DNA of 64,000 nucleotides, taken from positions 15,500,395 to 15,564,394 of the forward strand of contig OX439049.1 of NCBI GenBank assembly GCA_949317995.1. The letters are read 5' to 3'. This DNA comes from Acholoe squamosa (lineage: Eukaryota > Annelida > Polychaeta > Phyllodocida > Polynoidae). The notes under the pieces were generated by a model, which was not told the DNA's origin, did not search any database, and worked only from the letters and a program-made list of their open reading frames with translations. Below are positions 36,285-47,376 of this stretch, in pieces (the stretch's first letter is position 1; the number at the start of each line of letters is the position of its first letter). Position numbers and translations under genes: made by a program.

Positions 36285-38087
36285 GACAGAACTTGTAGTA
36301 ATGTGGTATTTAGTTGTATCAGAGGGAGTATTAAGGCAGATCGAATACTTCCTGGATATGGGACATAGTATACCCATGGTGTTGGGGACACCCAACACTC
36401 TCGGCATTACCATGGGGTGCCAATAGGGAACTCTCAAATAAGCACCGATATGCACCACGAGACACATTCTAGGGAATATCTCTCTCGCATTTAGACATTG
36501 TGGGTCGCTTTTTAGTGGGGAAGAATATCATAATGCACAGTACCTACCTACATAAGCAAATGTCAACGACCAGTGAATAATTTTGCCTCGTATTCCCCAA
36601 GGTGTAGCTGTCCCGTATTCAATGAGGCCTTTATGCCATGGCCCTATGGAATGAGTTTGCTTTAAAATCAAGAAACACAATCATATTTACTTATTTTCAA
36701 TGTGTCAAGTCGTCCCAGTTTGTTTTGATCTGCCATGACACCTTGCTCGACGAAGTAGGTCGCGTGATATGGAGCTAGCCGCTGCTTTTAGTTTTGAATT
36801 AAATGTTCCTTGCGCAGGGCAATATCTTCTTTTTTAACCCGGTGCTAATATTTAGATAGACCTTAAACAATTCATAACATATTATTTAACTAGTTCAATC
36901 ATTCTTTTTTCGTAAAACTTCTAATAACCATACCTAAATACGAAACTAGTTAGCTCTGTATAAATTTCAAAATGGCGCTGTCGAATATGCGAGGATCATA
37001 TTCCACCCCCCCCATTGAATACGCCATAAGTAGTACTAATCTATAGTGTCGTCGATATTAGCCATGGCATAAATGTTATTACTACAGCAACCAGTGGGCA
37101 GAACTAATGATTATATAAAAGAATCACTAGAAACCAGAGACGACTCAGGGCAGTGATTGAGGTGGGGCCAGCTTGCACAAACACTGCATTAGTGCATCAT
37201 GGTCACCTTAAAGACCGGAGAGGAACGAGGGGGCATGCATACCTGCTCCTCTCACATTTTATTTCACTTTACCGATTGCCCAAAAAGAGCCCACATAGAA
37301 TTTTGTGGTGCATGGTCGAATATAGAACATTTACGTTTCTTTGCCCCCCCCCCCAAATGCTTTAAAAATGTTGTCCTTCAGGGATGAATCATGAATGCAA
37401 CACAAACAAGTTACCTGACAGGACTGAATTCATGCACCATAGAATGAATTGACGTAGAGCTAGACTACACCAAGTGCAGGCCACAAAGGGTTAAGACACA
37501 TAATATATGACATAATATAATTTCTATTTTCATTTTTGAAGAATGGCGCCCCATAGGATATTCCAAGAATAAAATACATATATGTGTGCACACGTCTGGC
37601 CCTCATGACCAAACAATGATATAACATAAAAAGTCCCCCTGTGTGTGATCCCACCTCCCCTTCCCCGGTCATACCCGCACGTTGTCCCGTGAGAGGGAGG
37701 AGAGACCGTACACGGTTTCACATCCTGGTTAGGTCTAGTACTAACTATATTGGCAACTATACACATGGCAACAAAAAAATGAAGAAAGGATTGCACTATA
37801 AATGATCGAAACATCAGCAGCATTTTCTGAAAAAAAAAAAAAAATGTTGAAAAAATGTTGAAACGAGCCTCGGGACATGGGGTTAGGGTGGGGTGGGGTG
37901 GGGCATTGGTGGGAATGGCCGAGGGTAAAGAAATGTTTCCCTTTAACCTCCCACCCGTATAAGGGTGGGAGGTTAGGGGGAATCACTGAGGAAGCAGGTT
38001 TCAGTTCTTCTAGCTTTATCTAAAAAAAACACCTCTCGGGGGGTGGGGGTTATTATTCACACCATGTAGAGTTTGGGCAGGAGTGGG
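36285..38087. other. Intergenic DNA upstream of PGRP
   Basis: No exon with family resemblance was found on either strand. It should include the PGRP promoter (minus strand, just above 36284), but no convincing TATA or initiator could be picked out. Confidence 0.5.
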
Positions 38088-38725
38088 CCCGGGGGTGCAG
38101 TGGGGCCATTGTTCAGCTTTCAGTGGATCCAGGATACACAAGGAATAGTGGTTCCAGGATCCACAATGGACTGACCAATCAGAAGCCAGCACCTGCTTAG
38201 CAGATGCATCTGCTGCTGTCCAAGATGGTGGATGTTTTTGTTAGCCAATTCTTGTCCAGTCAATGCACAAATCACTTGATTACTCATGCTCTATGGAAAA
38301 TTAGAGGTTCTTATTTGAGAAAATGAATGGGATATGACCAAACATAATAAAACATAAAGTTTCACCATTGGCATTGCATCTGGGCTTTGCCTCATACTAT
38401 AGAGCCCCCCTGTATCTTCCTTGGAGTTGGACTTCAGATTTTTTTCAGGCTGCCCCCTACATGAAGATGGATGAGGGGGGGGGGTGATCATTTATTAACA
38501 ATGGCGGGGGGGGGGGGGTTGAGGGGGTCAAAAAATTTTCAACCCCTTTGAGAAAATACAGGTGGGGTGGACTAAATTCTTTCAGCCCTGCTATTAATTG
38601 GAGGGGGGGGGGGTGTCTGCTCTTGGTTTTCAGCTTCTCCATGGCAGGGGAGGGGGTCAAAAAGTTTTTTTGTGGTTCTTTTTTTTTCTAATAAAAAAAA
38701 GAAAATTTTCTGCCCAAAAGGATCT

Positions 38726-39000
38726 GCGTCTGTATCCAGGATCCACAAGGGTCTGCTTCTGTATCCAGGCTCTACAATAGACTGCTTCTGTATCCAGGAT
38801 CCACAATAGACTGCTTCTGTATCCAGGATCCACAATATAGGCCTAGACTGCTTCTGTATCCAGGATCCACAATAGACTGCTTCTGTATCCAGGATCCACA
38901 ATAGACTGCTTCTGTATCCAGGATCCACAATAGACTGCTTCTGTATCCAGGATACACAAAAGACTCCTTTTGTATCCAGGATCCACAATAGACTCCCAGA
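38726..39000 (+). repeat. 29-bp minisatellite, forward array
   Basis: Unit GCTTCTGTATCCAGGATCCA plus CAATAGACT, about nine units. The minus-strand open frames here cycle through all frames and are not genes. Confidence 0.9.
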
Positions 39001-39038
39001 AAGAACATATTCCTGATTTCTATGCATCTTTAACATAA

Positions 39039-39352
39039 GGGAGTGGTCATTATTTATCAACAGGTGGGGGTGGTGGGTTTTCGCGCGGACATGCGGAAAT
39101 TTTTTAGGCCCCCCCTCGACGGCAGTCAAAATTTTTAGCGCCCCCCGCGCCAGAGGCGCAGAGAGTTTTCGCGCCCCCCTTTCATCTATAGTAGCGCGCG
39201 GGCATTTTTGCTAAAAAGAGGGTGAATTTTTTAAGCCCCCCCTCAAGAGGGGTCAAAATTTTTTTAGCCCCCCCCTCGGGAGGGGTCTGAAAATTTTACG
39301 CCCCCCCCACAAACCCACCCTCCCCCCCTGTTGATAAATAATGACCACTCCC
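39039..39352. mobile_element. GGGAGTG-type MITE, nested copy 1
   Basis: Inverted ends GGGAGTGGTCATTATTTATC, flanked on both sides by TAA (39036-39038, 39353-39355). A three-base TAA target suggests PIF/Harbinger-type movement (inference). Confidence 0.8.
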
Positions 39353-39696
39353 TAACTGACCCAGTAAACACAAAAACGTTATGTAGTGGTAGGCAACAGA
39401 GCGTTGATTTTGATCTTAGTTACATACGATCACAGCCTATAGAGACTACATGCCGGATGGCATTCGGTTACCCGTAGGTAACAGTAGAAGTATGCTGAGC
39501 AGTGGTAGGACCACTACTGGAGAACTACTGTAGGAACTGCCCTTATATAGGGGAAAAGCCTGCGAAACTCAGACCCGTCACGTGTGACGGACGAGTGGAA
39601 GGCCCCCTGGTGTAACGTCTACGAACCCGGAGGCAGGTGCTGCCACCTGCCATCCAGACTTCCCCATCACACCCGGAGACCTGGGTCTGAGTGCCG

Positions 39697-39905
39697 CGTG
39701 GATCCTGGATACAGAAGCAGTCTATTGTGGATCCTGGATACAGAAGGAGCTCCTTGTAGATCCTGGATACAGAAGTAGTCTATTGTGGATCCTGGATACA
39801 GAAGCAGTCTATTGTGAATCCTGGATACAGAAGGAGTCTATTGTGGATCCTGGATACAGAAGCAGTCTATTGTGGATCCTGGATACAGAAGGGAGATCCT
39901 TGTGA
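39697..39905 (-). repeat. 29-bp minisatellite, inverted array
   Basis: Same unit as 38726-39000 in reverse complement (GTGGATCCTGGATACAGAAG), about seven units, with further fragments at 40613-40680. Confidence 0.9.
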
Positions 39906-40152
39906 ATAAATAATTTTTAGACCCCTCTTAGGTGGGGATAAAAAAAATTCAGACCCCTCTTGGGGGGGGAAATGTTGCCCCTTTTGAGCAAAAAAGCCTG
40001 CGTGCCACTAAAGAATAAAAGGGGGGAAGAAAAAATTTCAGAGCCCTCCAAGGGGGGGGCAGAAAAATTTCAGACCCCTCCGAGGGGGACGGAAAATTTT
40101 TCGCTGAGAGTCCTTGTGGATCCTGAGTAGGCTTAGACCTGCAGGGGTCTAA

Positions 40153-40610
40153 GGGAGTGATCATGTTTTAACAACGGGGGGCGGGGGCTGGTGGGTTTGA
40201 GGGGGGTCAGAATTTTTTCAACACCTCTGATGGAGGGGGGGTCAAAATAATTTCACCTGTTTTCAGTGGAAAACCCCCACATAGTTACTATAGGCTAAAG
40301 GGGACGTTTGCGCGCGATTATCATCCCTTATGCGGGGGGTCCCTTGAGAGGTGGGCCGAATCCGCATAAGGGGGTAAAATTTTTTTCGACCCCCCCATAA
40401 GGGACAAAAATCACGTGCGAACGTCCCCTTTTAGCCTATAGTAATGCATGGGGTTTTCCGCTGAAAACAGGTGGAATTATTTTAACCCCCCATCAGAGGT
40501 GTTGAAAAAATTCTGACCCCCCGGTCAAGGGGTTGAAAAAATTCTGACGCCCCTCAAACCCCCCCCTCCTCAAACCCACCACCCCCTGTTGTTAAAAAAT
40601 GATCACTCCC
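40153..40610. mobile_element. GGGAGTG-type MITE, nested copy 2
   Basis: Inverted ends GGGAGTGATCATKTTTTAAC, flanked by TAA on both sides. The core is a second palindrome around 40280-40440 (GGGGACGTTYGC). Confidence 0.8.
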
Positions 40611-41853
40611 TAATGTGGATCCTAGATAGGCCTACAGAAGCAGTCCTTGTGTATCCTGGATACAGAAGCAGTCCCTTTGATGGTAAACAGCCCAGTGCCC
40701 AAAACAGCTAAGTCCAGTATGGACAGTGATGCTTAAAGAGTAAATCATAGTAAAATCTTTCTGACTTTCCAATGAAACTGCATTCTAGAATATATATAAG
40801 CTCAAAGATGATGTTGCTGCTTTTAATTGTACTTCATCTATCATAAACTAGCAGATATCTGTGATAAAATAAGCTGAACTGAGTGGCCAAGGCATCCACC
40901 ATCTTGAAAGTAGCAGATGCATCTGCTGAGCAGGTGCTTGCTCCTGATTGGTCAATTCCTTGTGTATCCCGGGTACACTATTCCTTGTGGATCCTGGATG
41001 CACAGAAAGCTGAACAACGGCCCCACTGCCCCGGGCGTTGGGGATTGGGGTGAGATATACAAGGGGCGGTGGGCTGTGGAAGGGATATATAGGTTTCGCT
41101 TCCTCTATACACTCATTTCACTAAGCTAGTACACTCCCCATCCACTAGGGGCACAGTGTGTCTACAAGGGCAAGCCTGGACTCCACCCCAGGCTCCCATA
41201 GGCTTACTATAGGAGAGAAGACACCTCTCACAATCATGCCATTTTGTCAGAGAAGATATGCTCTGATTTCTGAGAAAAACTAGATACACAGAGAGAAAAT
41301 GTTGGCAAACCTGTCATAGTGATATCCTTGGGATATTTTCATGTCAAGAAGTGTTATTTAAACTTTTACATGAGTTGAAAAGTGACTAGATTCACATGGG
41401 TAGAGGGGGCAGAATGGGGGTGTCAAGTGAGGGCATTTGGCTCATTAAAACCTACTTAGGCTACCAGATGGGCAGTCACTAATTAGATTAACAGACCTCT
41501 ATCTTACTCATAACCATATACATGGGTTGTGTTTAACCACACTGTTGACATCAGTCTTATTAAAATGCACTTTTGTCAGGGTATGGTAGGCTGTTAATCA
41601 TCAAAGGACCTACCCCTTTCTGGTACAGATTTCCACTGCCACCAATGACCAAAGTCTGCCCCTGTAGACCAGGGGAATTTCGAAGACTGACACTAGCGCC
41701 CTCTTTTGTATAGGATTGATGAACTGAGTGTATAGGTATTGTTTTGCTTTCATTCTGGTGTCTTTGAAGAAATGTGCTCTCTGTGAGGCAAATCGAGTAC
41801 CCAGTGCTCTTTTCGTATCGGTTGTAACAGGAAGACAGGTGAGGCCAGGACTA

Positions 41854-41878
41854 GGGAGTGATCATATTTTAAACCAAT

Positions 41879-41918
<40 letters not shown>

Positions 41919-42036
41919 AGGGGGTCCCGTCGGGAATACGCACGGGATTTCTTTGGTAAAATGGTTTTGCTTCTCTCCCTGGTCAAGTGGTCGAAAATCT
42001 TTGCTTTGCCCTGTTGTTATAGAAATGATTACTCCC
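41854..42036. mobile_element. GGGAGTG-type MITE, copy 3, with a (TG)n core
   Basis: Ends GGGAGTGATCAT and ATGATTACTCCC, flanked by CTA and TTA. A TG microsatellite (41880-41916) lies inside. Confidence 0.65.
41880..41916 (+). repeat. (TG)n microsatellite
   Basis: About 18 uninterrupted TG units followed by AG. Confidence 0.95.
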
Positions 42037-43041
42037 TTACAATGCCCTTAAACCTATTGGATGCTTACATTCATTTGGTGCTTAATAACCCACGAAATCA
42101 TCTCCTTTTCCTTCTAGAGACAGGCAGACAGATGATTAAACCATATGTTAAGGTAACTCATACAATGTAACACTCCCCAGTGCTGTCTTGCCCTTCGCAG
42201 ATCCTCTCCGACCTGTTCATTTCTCCTCTCATCCAAACTCATGCTGCCTTAGATGAGGCAGCCATTTTTCCCAGCATGCACCTGTTCTGGTCTCCCACTG
42301 TCAGCTAGCATTTAGCATTCAGTAGGTATGTAGTGTATGCAGTGTGTGGGTAACAAATTCTCTCAGAGGTACTGGTAGAGCCCAAAAAAATATTTCTTTT
42401 TAAATTTTCGACTGGAGACCAAAGAAAATGGATGAAAAGCTAATAAAGATACGAAAGAAAATCATGAAAAAATCGATGAAAAAAAGATAAATATGAGCAA
42501 ATTCTTAAAAATTCTCACGATCAAATAAAAGAAAAAGACTGTAGGGTCGGCCTTGCTTTGCTAGTTTCGGTCGGGTTACTGGAAACAAGCCTTTCTTTTA
42601 TGCCTAGGCACACTGAGTAAATGATGTACTTTTAGTCACAGTCAAAATAACAATTAATGGTCAGCACGCATGTACACTGGAAGGAACACTTGGCATAAGA
42701 AGTACTGGTAAGCATACTAAATATAAGATAGGGTGGTGAGGACAGAGAAGGAGGGCACGTGATGCATATATGTCTATACAATACAGAGACTTTACTGCAT
42801 GCTTTCATGTATGTCAATGCAGGTACAGTGCTCATTCCACATTCCTGGGTTAAATGACAGAGTAGCATTCTAATGAAGATGGAAGAACTGTACAAATATC
42901 TCCGTTCACTGGATATTTAGAGACCTAATGGAAATAGCTCAAGTATACTTAATGCTTTATCAAAATCGCATGGAAACCTAATTAGACTTCTTACATGTCA
43001 ATCATATTCCATACCCTGTACCCAAACCAAACTCTACACTT

Positions 43042-45064
43042 AAAACCTGGAAATTATGAAACTAGTCAGCGATGACGACTTTAGGTCCTCAGGTTGACAA
43101 TACCTAAAACTACAACTTTAGGTGGTCAAGATGACGACTTAAAGTCATCATCCTGATGACCTAAGTCGTCAGTTTGGCAATACTGACAATACAGCCCAGC
43201 AAATTGTTGTGACTCCTCGTCAACCTGTGTGAAGTGGCTCACACAGGTTGATGGAACATGACGTCGCTATAGCACAAGATCACCAGGAATAGCAATGGTG
43301 GTGATCACATGGCCTCACCTCAGATGGCGAGGATGGTGATCACTCAGACTCACCAGGGATGGCGACGCGGGTGATCACTCACCTCGCTAGATGAAACACG
43401 CACCTCGTGATAGCACATGTTCACCAGGGATGGCGAAGATCGTGATCACTCATCCTCACCAGGGATGGCGACATGAGTGATCACTCATCCTCACCAGGGA
43501 TGGCGACATGAGTGATCACTCACTTCGCTAGATAAGACGCACACCTCGTCATAATGCACATTCACCACGGATGGCAAGGATTGTGATCAGTCACCTCGCT
43601 AGATAAAATGCGTACCTCGTGATAGCACAGGTTCACCACAGATGGTGAGGATCTTGATCACCCACACTCACCAGGGATGGCGACACGAGTGATCACTCAC
43701 CTTGCTAGATGAAACGCACACCATGCCATAGCGCATGTTCACCATGGCTGGCGAGGATCGTGATGACTCACACTCACCAGGGATGGCAAGGCGGTTGATC
43801 ACTCACCTTGCTAGATGAAACGCGCACCACATCATAGCGCAGGTTCACCATGGATGGCGAGAGTGGTGATCACTCAGACTCACCAGTGATGGCCACGCTG
43901 GTGATCACTCACCTTGTTAGATGAAAAGCTCATGATCATCGACATTGGTAATCATGCAGCCTCACATCTGCCAGATCAAAGTATGTTTTGCCAGAGAAGG
44001 TATTGCCATATGTATCTTCCCTCTAACCACAGACAAGGTGTTCATGTTGATATTTCCCTATGTATTTTTCCTGTAACCAGAGAAAAGGTGTTTATGGATA
44101 GTTGCTTTCATTTTAGAGATACCTCTATCTAAATTCAATTTATATTCTCTCTATATAATCTTGTTTGATTCAACTCTGAAGTATTACATGGAAATCAGTG
44201 TGAAACAAAGCACATTTGATACGTATGGGACTTATACTTCATGCCCACACTTCCTAGATAGGCTACATGTGGAACAGTGGTGCTGTCTCAACACCTTTGG
44301 CAATGGTGGTGATAAGTTGCCACTTTGAGTGAGAGTGAGTGACAGATGATGCAATCCTCAGAGAGCATTGACTTGGAGTGACACAAATTCACGCATTGAG
44401 TGAGACAAAGGCTGGCAATGGTGGTGATAAGTTGCCATTCTTAGTGAGAGTGAGTGACAGATGATGCAATCCTTAGAGAGCATTGACATGGAGAGACACA
44501 AGTTCACGCATTGAGTGAGACCAATGTTGGCAATGGTAGTGATAAGTCGCCATTATGTGTGAGAGTTGATGCCAGTGGCACGGGAGTGGTACATAATCAC
44601 ACAGTGAGTCAGATCCATGTTGGCGATGCTTGTGATAAGCCGCCATTCTGAGTGAGAGTTGACAGGCAGTGGCACATACTCACGCAGTGAGTTAGATCCA
44701 TGTTGGCGATGGTGGTGATAAGTCACCATGCTTTGTGAGGGATGACAAGGGGTGGCACATACTCACGCAGTGAGTGAGATCATGTTGGTGACTGTTGTGA
44801 TAAATTGCCATGCCATGTGAGACTGACACACAGTGGCGAAAGATGACACAGTGAGTTATCACTCAGAAAGGAGTCACCATTGATGACCAATCATGGCGAC
44901 AGATAACGACAATTTGCTGGGAGAGTTGCCATACTGTTGACTTAGGTCGTCAGGATGACGATCTAAAGTCGTCATTTTGACTACCTAAAGTTGTAGTTTT
45001 AGGTATTGTCAACCTGAGGACCTAAAGTCGTCACTGCTGACTAGTTTCAGATCTGCCAGGTTTT
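43042..45064. mobile_element. About 2.0-kb foldback element with two internal tandem arrays
   Basis: Ends of about 120-150 bp are inverted copies (AAAACCTGG...GAAACTAGTCAGC; GACGACTTTAGGTCCTCAGG; GACCTAAGTCGTCAG). Inside the left half (about 43250-43920) are imperfect units of about 120-130 bp rich in TGATCACTCACC and CACCAGGGATGGCGA. The right half (about 44290-44830) has a different unit of similar length with GGTGATAAGTYGCCAT. No transposase frame. Confidence 0.85.
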
Positions 45065-47066
45065 CCGTATACTGTGTGATACTGAAGTTGATACTAAGTT
45101 GATTCTGCAAATAATTGGGGTCTTTATGTCAAAAAAAGGCAGTGTTGTATCACATATCATTACACATAACATTTTCTTATAAATTTTGCATAGAACCTAA
45201 ACCAAACTTACTTTTAGGCAAATACCTCCTTTACACCATATCACAGAAACAGATAGTTTGTCAAAGCATTTCTTTGAACACTCTTTAACACTCCCAGGTC
45301 AGACCTGTAAACACGTTCCCCACAGGGGGCGGTGGTGAGGGGTGATGCGTGGGGCCAATTATCACTGGGCATTAAAGAGAGAATGTCTGAAAAATAATTA
45401 TCTAAAAGTTCTAAAAATTCTTGAAAAAGCAGATTTCAAAATGTAAGAGATAAAGCAGGTTTTTTATATATATTGATCAAACTTGGAAAAATGGTCAATT
45501 TTGTAAACATTTATCACCTCTATATAAGGTAAATGGATAAGTAAGTTACACAGAGGTCAGTAGTATGGATCCATAGTGATCTTCTCATAATTCTTTATAT
45601 GTGAACACATATACTGATACTCTCAGCATGGACCATTAACTGCTATATCAGTAAGCTATTCTAGCACCTTCCTGGTTAGCTCTTTGTTGAGTGGCTGCCT
45701 CTGAATTTAAGGGTAGGGAGTGCTAGCCTCTCTTGGAACTTTGAACTAGACGTTTTTTCTCTAAGGTGTCACACACTAGGTTGAGCTAGTGTGCAAGGGA
45801 CGACACATCAGGTGCGGCAAAGTACAGTCTACCATTAAACATTGTTCCAGACGTACATACAGCAATACTCTCAATGTTAGTTAACCTGTCTAATGTAGGA
45901 CGAGCCACACGTCTAAATTTGGTCCTACACGTCTACATTTGAGGTTGTAGCAAGTCTACACATTATGATAATGTTGAAGACAGAACCACACGTATACCTA
46001 CATATAAACTATCTATAATGTACATGTTTCAGATTGAGATGGGTTGACCTTTGACTTCCACCTCCCATACCCTTACCCTACAACCCTCCCCCACTCAACC
46101 ACCACCACCCTTCCACCCTTCCCATAGCTGCAGCCTCTCTTACTCAGTCACCTGCTGCTTAGTTCACATGTGAAACACTGAACCTGATGTACTTTGGTTC
46201 ACAGCAGAAATGTGAATAGAATAACGTTGATAATAGTTCAGATGTTGGCCTTTCCTTCCCATCGAGTTATCCCTGATTATGCTCACCTGGCGATTTCCCT
46301 TTTCAGAAGTGTTGACGATTTCTCATAAGATACAATTTCTCAAAAAATGTGTGACAAGGGGATGGGTAAGCATAGACAAAATATAGAGGTAGATATCAGG
46401 AACTGAGCTGATGAAGACTTTCTGATTACACTTTTAATACAAACAAGGAAGGGGAAGAAATGCAGAAAATAGACAGTGGGGAGCAGATAAATTATATTAA
46501 GCTTCTAGGGAATAGAGCACAAACGAACACAGTTCGTTCATAATGAGAAACTTTGTACTCCTAGCTCACATAAACAGAAATAAGACAAGACAATGCACAG
46601 AGTAGTATATCATAGGCCATGGTGAAATGCAGAAACAAGAGTTAAAAAGAGGAATAAACAAGTAAATATATAAACAAACACATAAGAAAAATGTTGCTCC
46701 TGCCTCACCTAGATTCCTGCCCCCTACACCTCCCCATCCCTCACTCCTCCCATCCCATCCCGCCCGGTCAGTCTAAAAATGCCCACCACCCCTAGACGTG
46801 CCTCTCACAGGTGACTCTACCCCCCCTCCCACACACACATAAAGCTTATAGTGAGCAGCTCATGGTGGTGTCTGCCTACAACCACTCACTTTACAGCCTC
46901 CCACCAACACCCACCGGCCACTGCTCCATCTATACACACTGTCCTCTACAGGGGATACACATCATTAATATTCACACCCAGGAGGAATACCAATAATTAA
47001 GGAATAAGGAGCAGTTCATTGTGTGCTGGAGGAGTTTGTGATTGTGTGAGTGAGTTACTTATTATC
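45065..47066. other. Intergenic DNA upstream of calpain
   Basis: No supported gene. It presumably holds the calpain promoter and perhaps 5' non-coding exons. Pyrimidine-rich stretches at 46050-46130 and 46700-46850 have no recognisable motif. Confidence 0.5.
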
Positions 47067-47328
47067 ATGACGTCGATGACCATCCATGTGGGAGGGGGAG
47101 GAGGCCGGTACACCCAGGGGTGGAGGGCCGCCGACCAGGACAGGAGGCCCGTCACTAGGGCCGCCAGGTGAGAAAAATTCTTATCATAATTTGTTGACAA
47201 GTTTATCTGCTGATAGTTTAATTTTCATTGAGGTACATATCTCCGAAAGGTAAAAAGATATAACTGTAGGCTTTAATTTGTGACTCTATGTTCCTCTCTT
47301 ACAGGCTTGTTTTCATCCTTCTTCCATT

Positions 47329-47376
<48 letters not shown>

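Larger units (their letters stand above)
38088..41035. mobile_element. About 2.95-kb inverted-repeat element with nested insertions
   Basis: Left end 38088-38236 and right end 40893-41035 are inverted copies (GTGGGGCCATTGTTCAGCTT; GCAGATGCATCTGCT; GATGGTGGATG). Each half carries a 29-bp minisatellite in opposite orientation, and two MITEs sit inside. There are many short G-run/C-run palindromes with AAAATTTT cores. No transposase frame found. Confidence 0.75.

Noticed and set aside
38572..39129. Minus-strand open frame of 185 aa with SIVDPGYRSSLLW-type repeats
   Set aside because: Produced by the 29-bp minisatellite read through shifting frames.
41728..42170. Open frames with Val-Cys or His-Thr runs
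   Set aside because: Caused by the (TG)n tract inside a MITE.
43250..44830. Regularly spaced repeats that at first suggest a CRISPR-like array
   Set aside because: The units are about 125-bp imperfect tandem repeats without distinct spacers, inside a eukaryotic foldback element.
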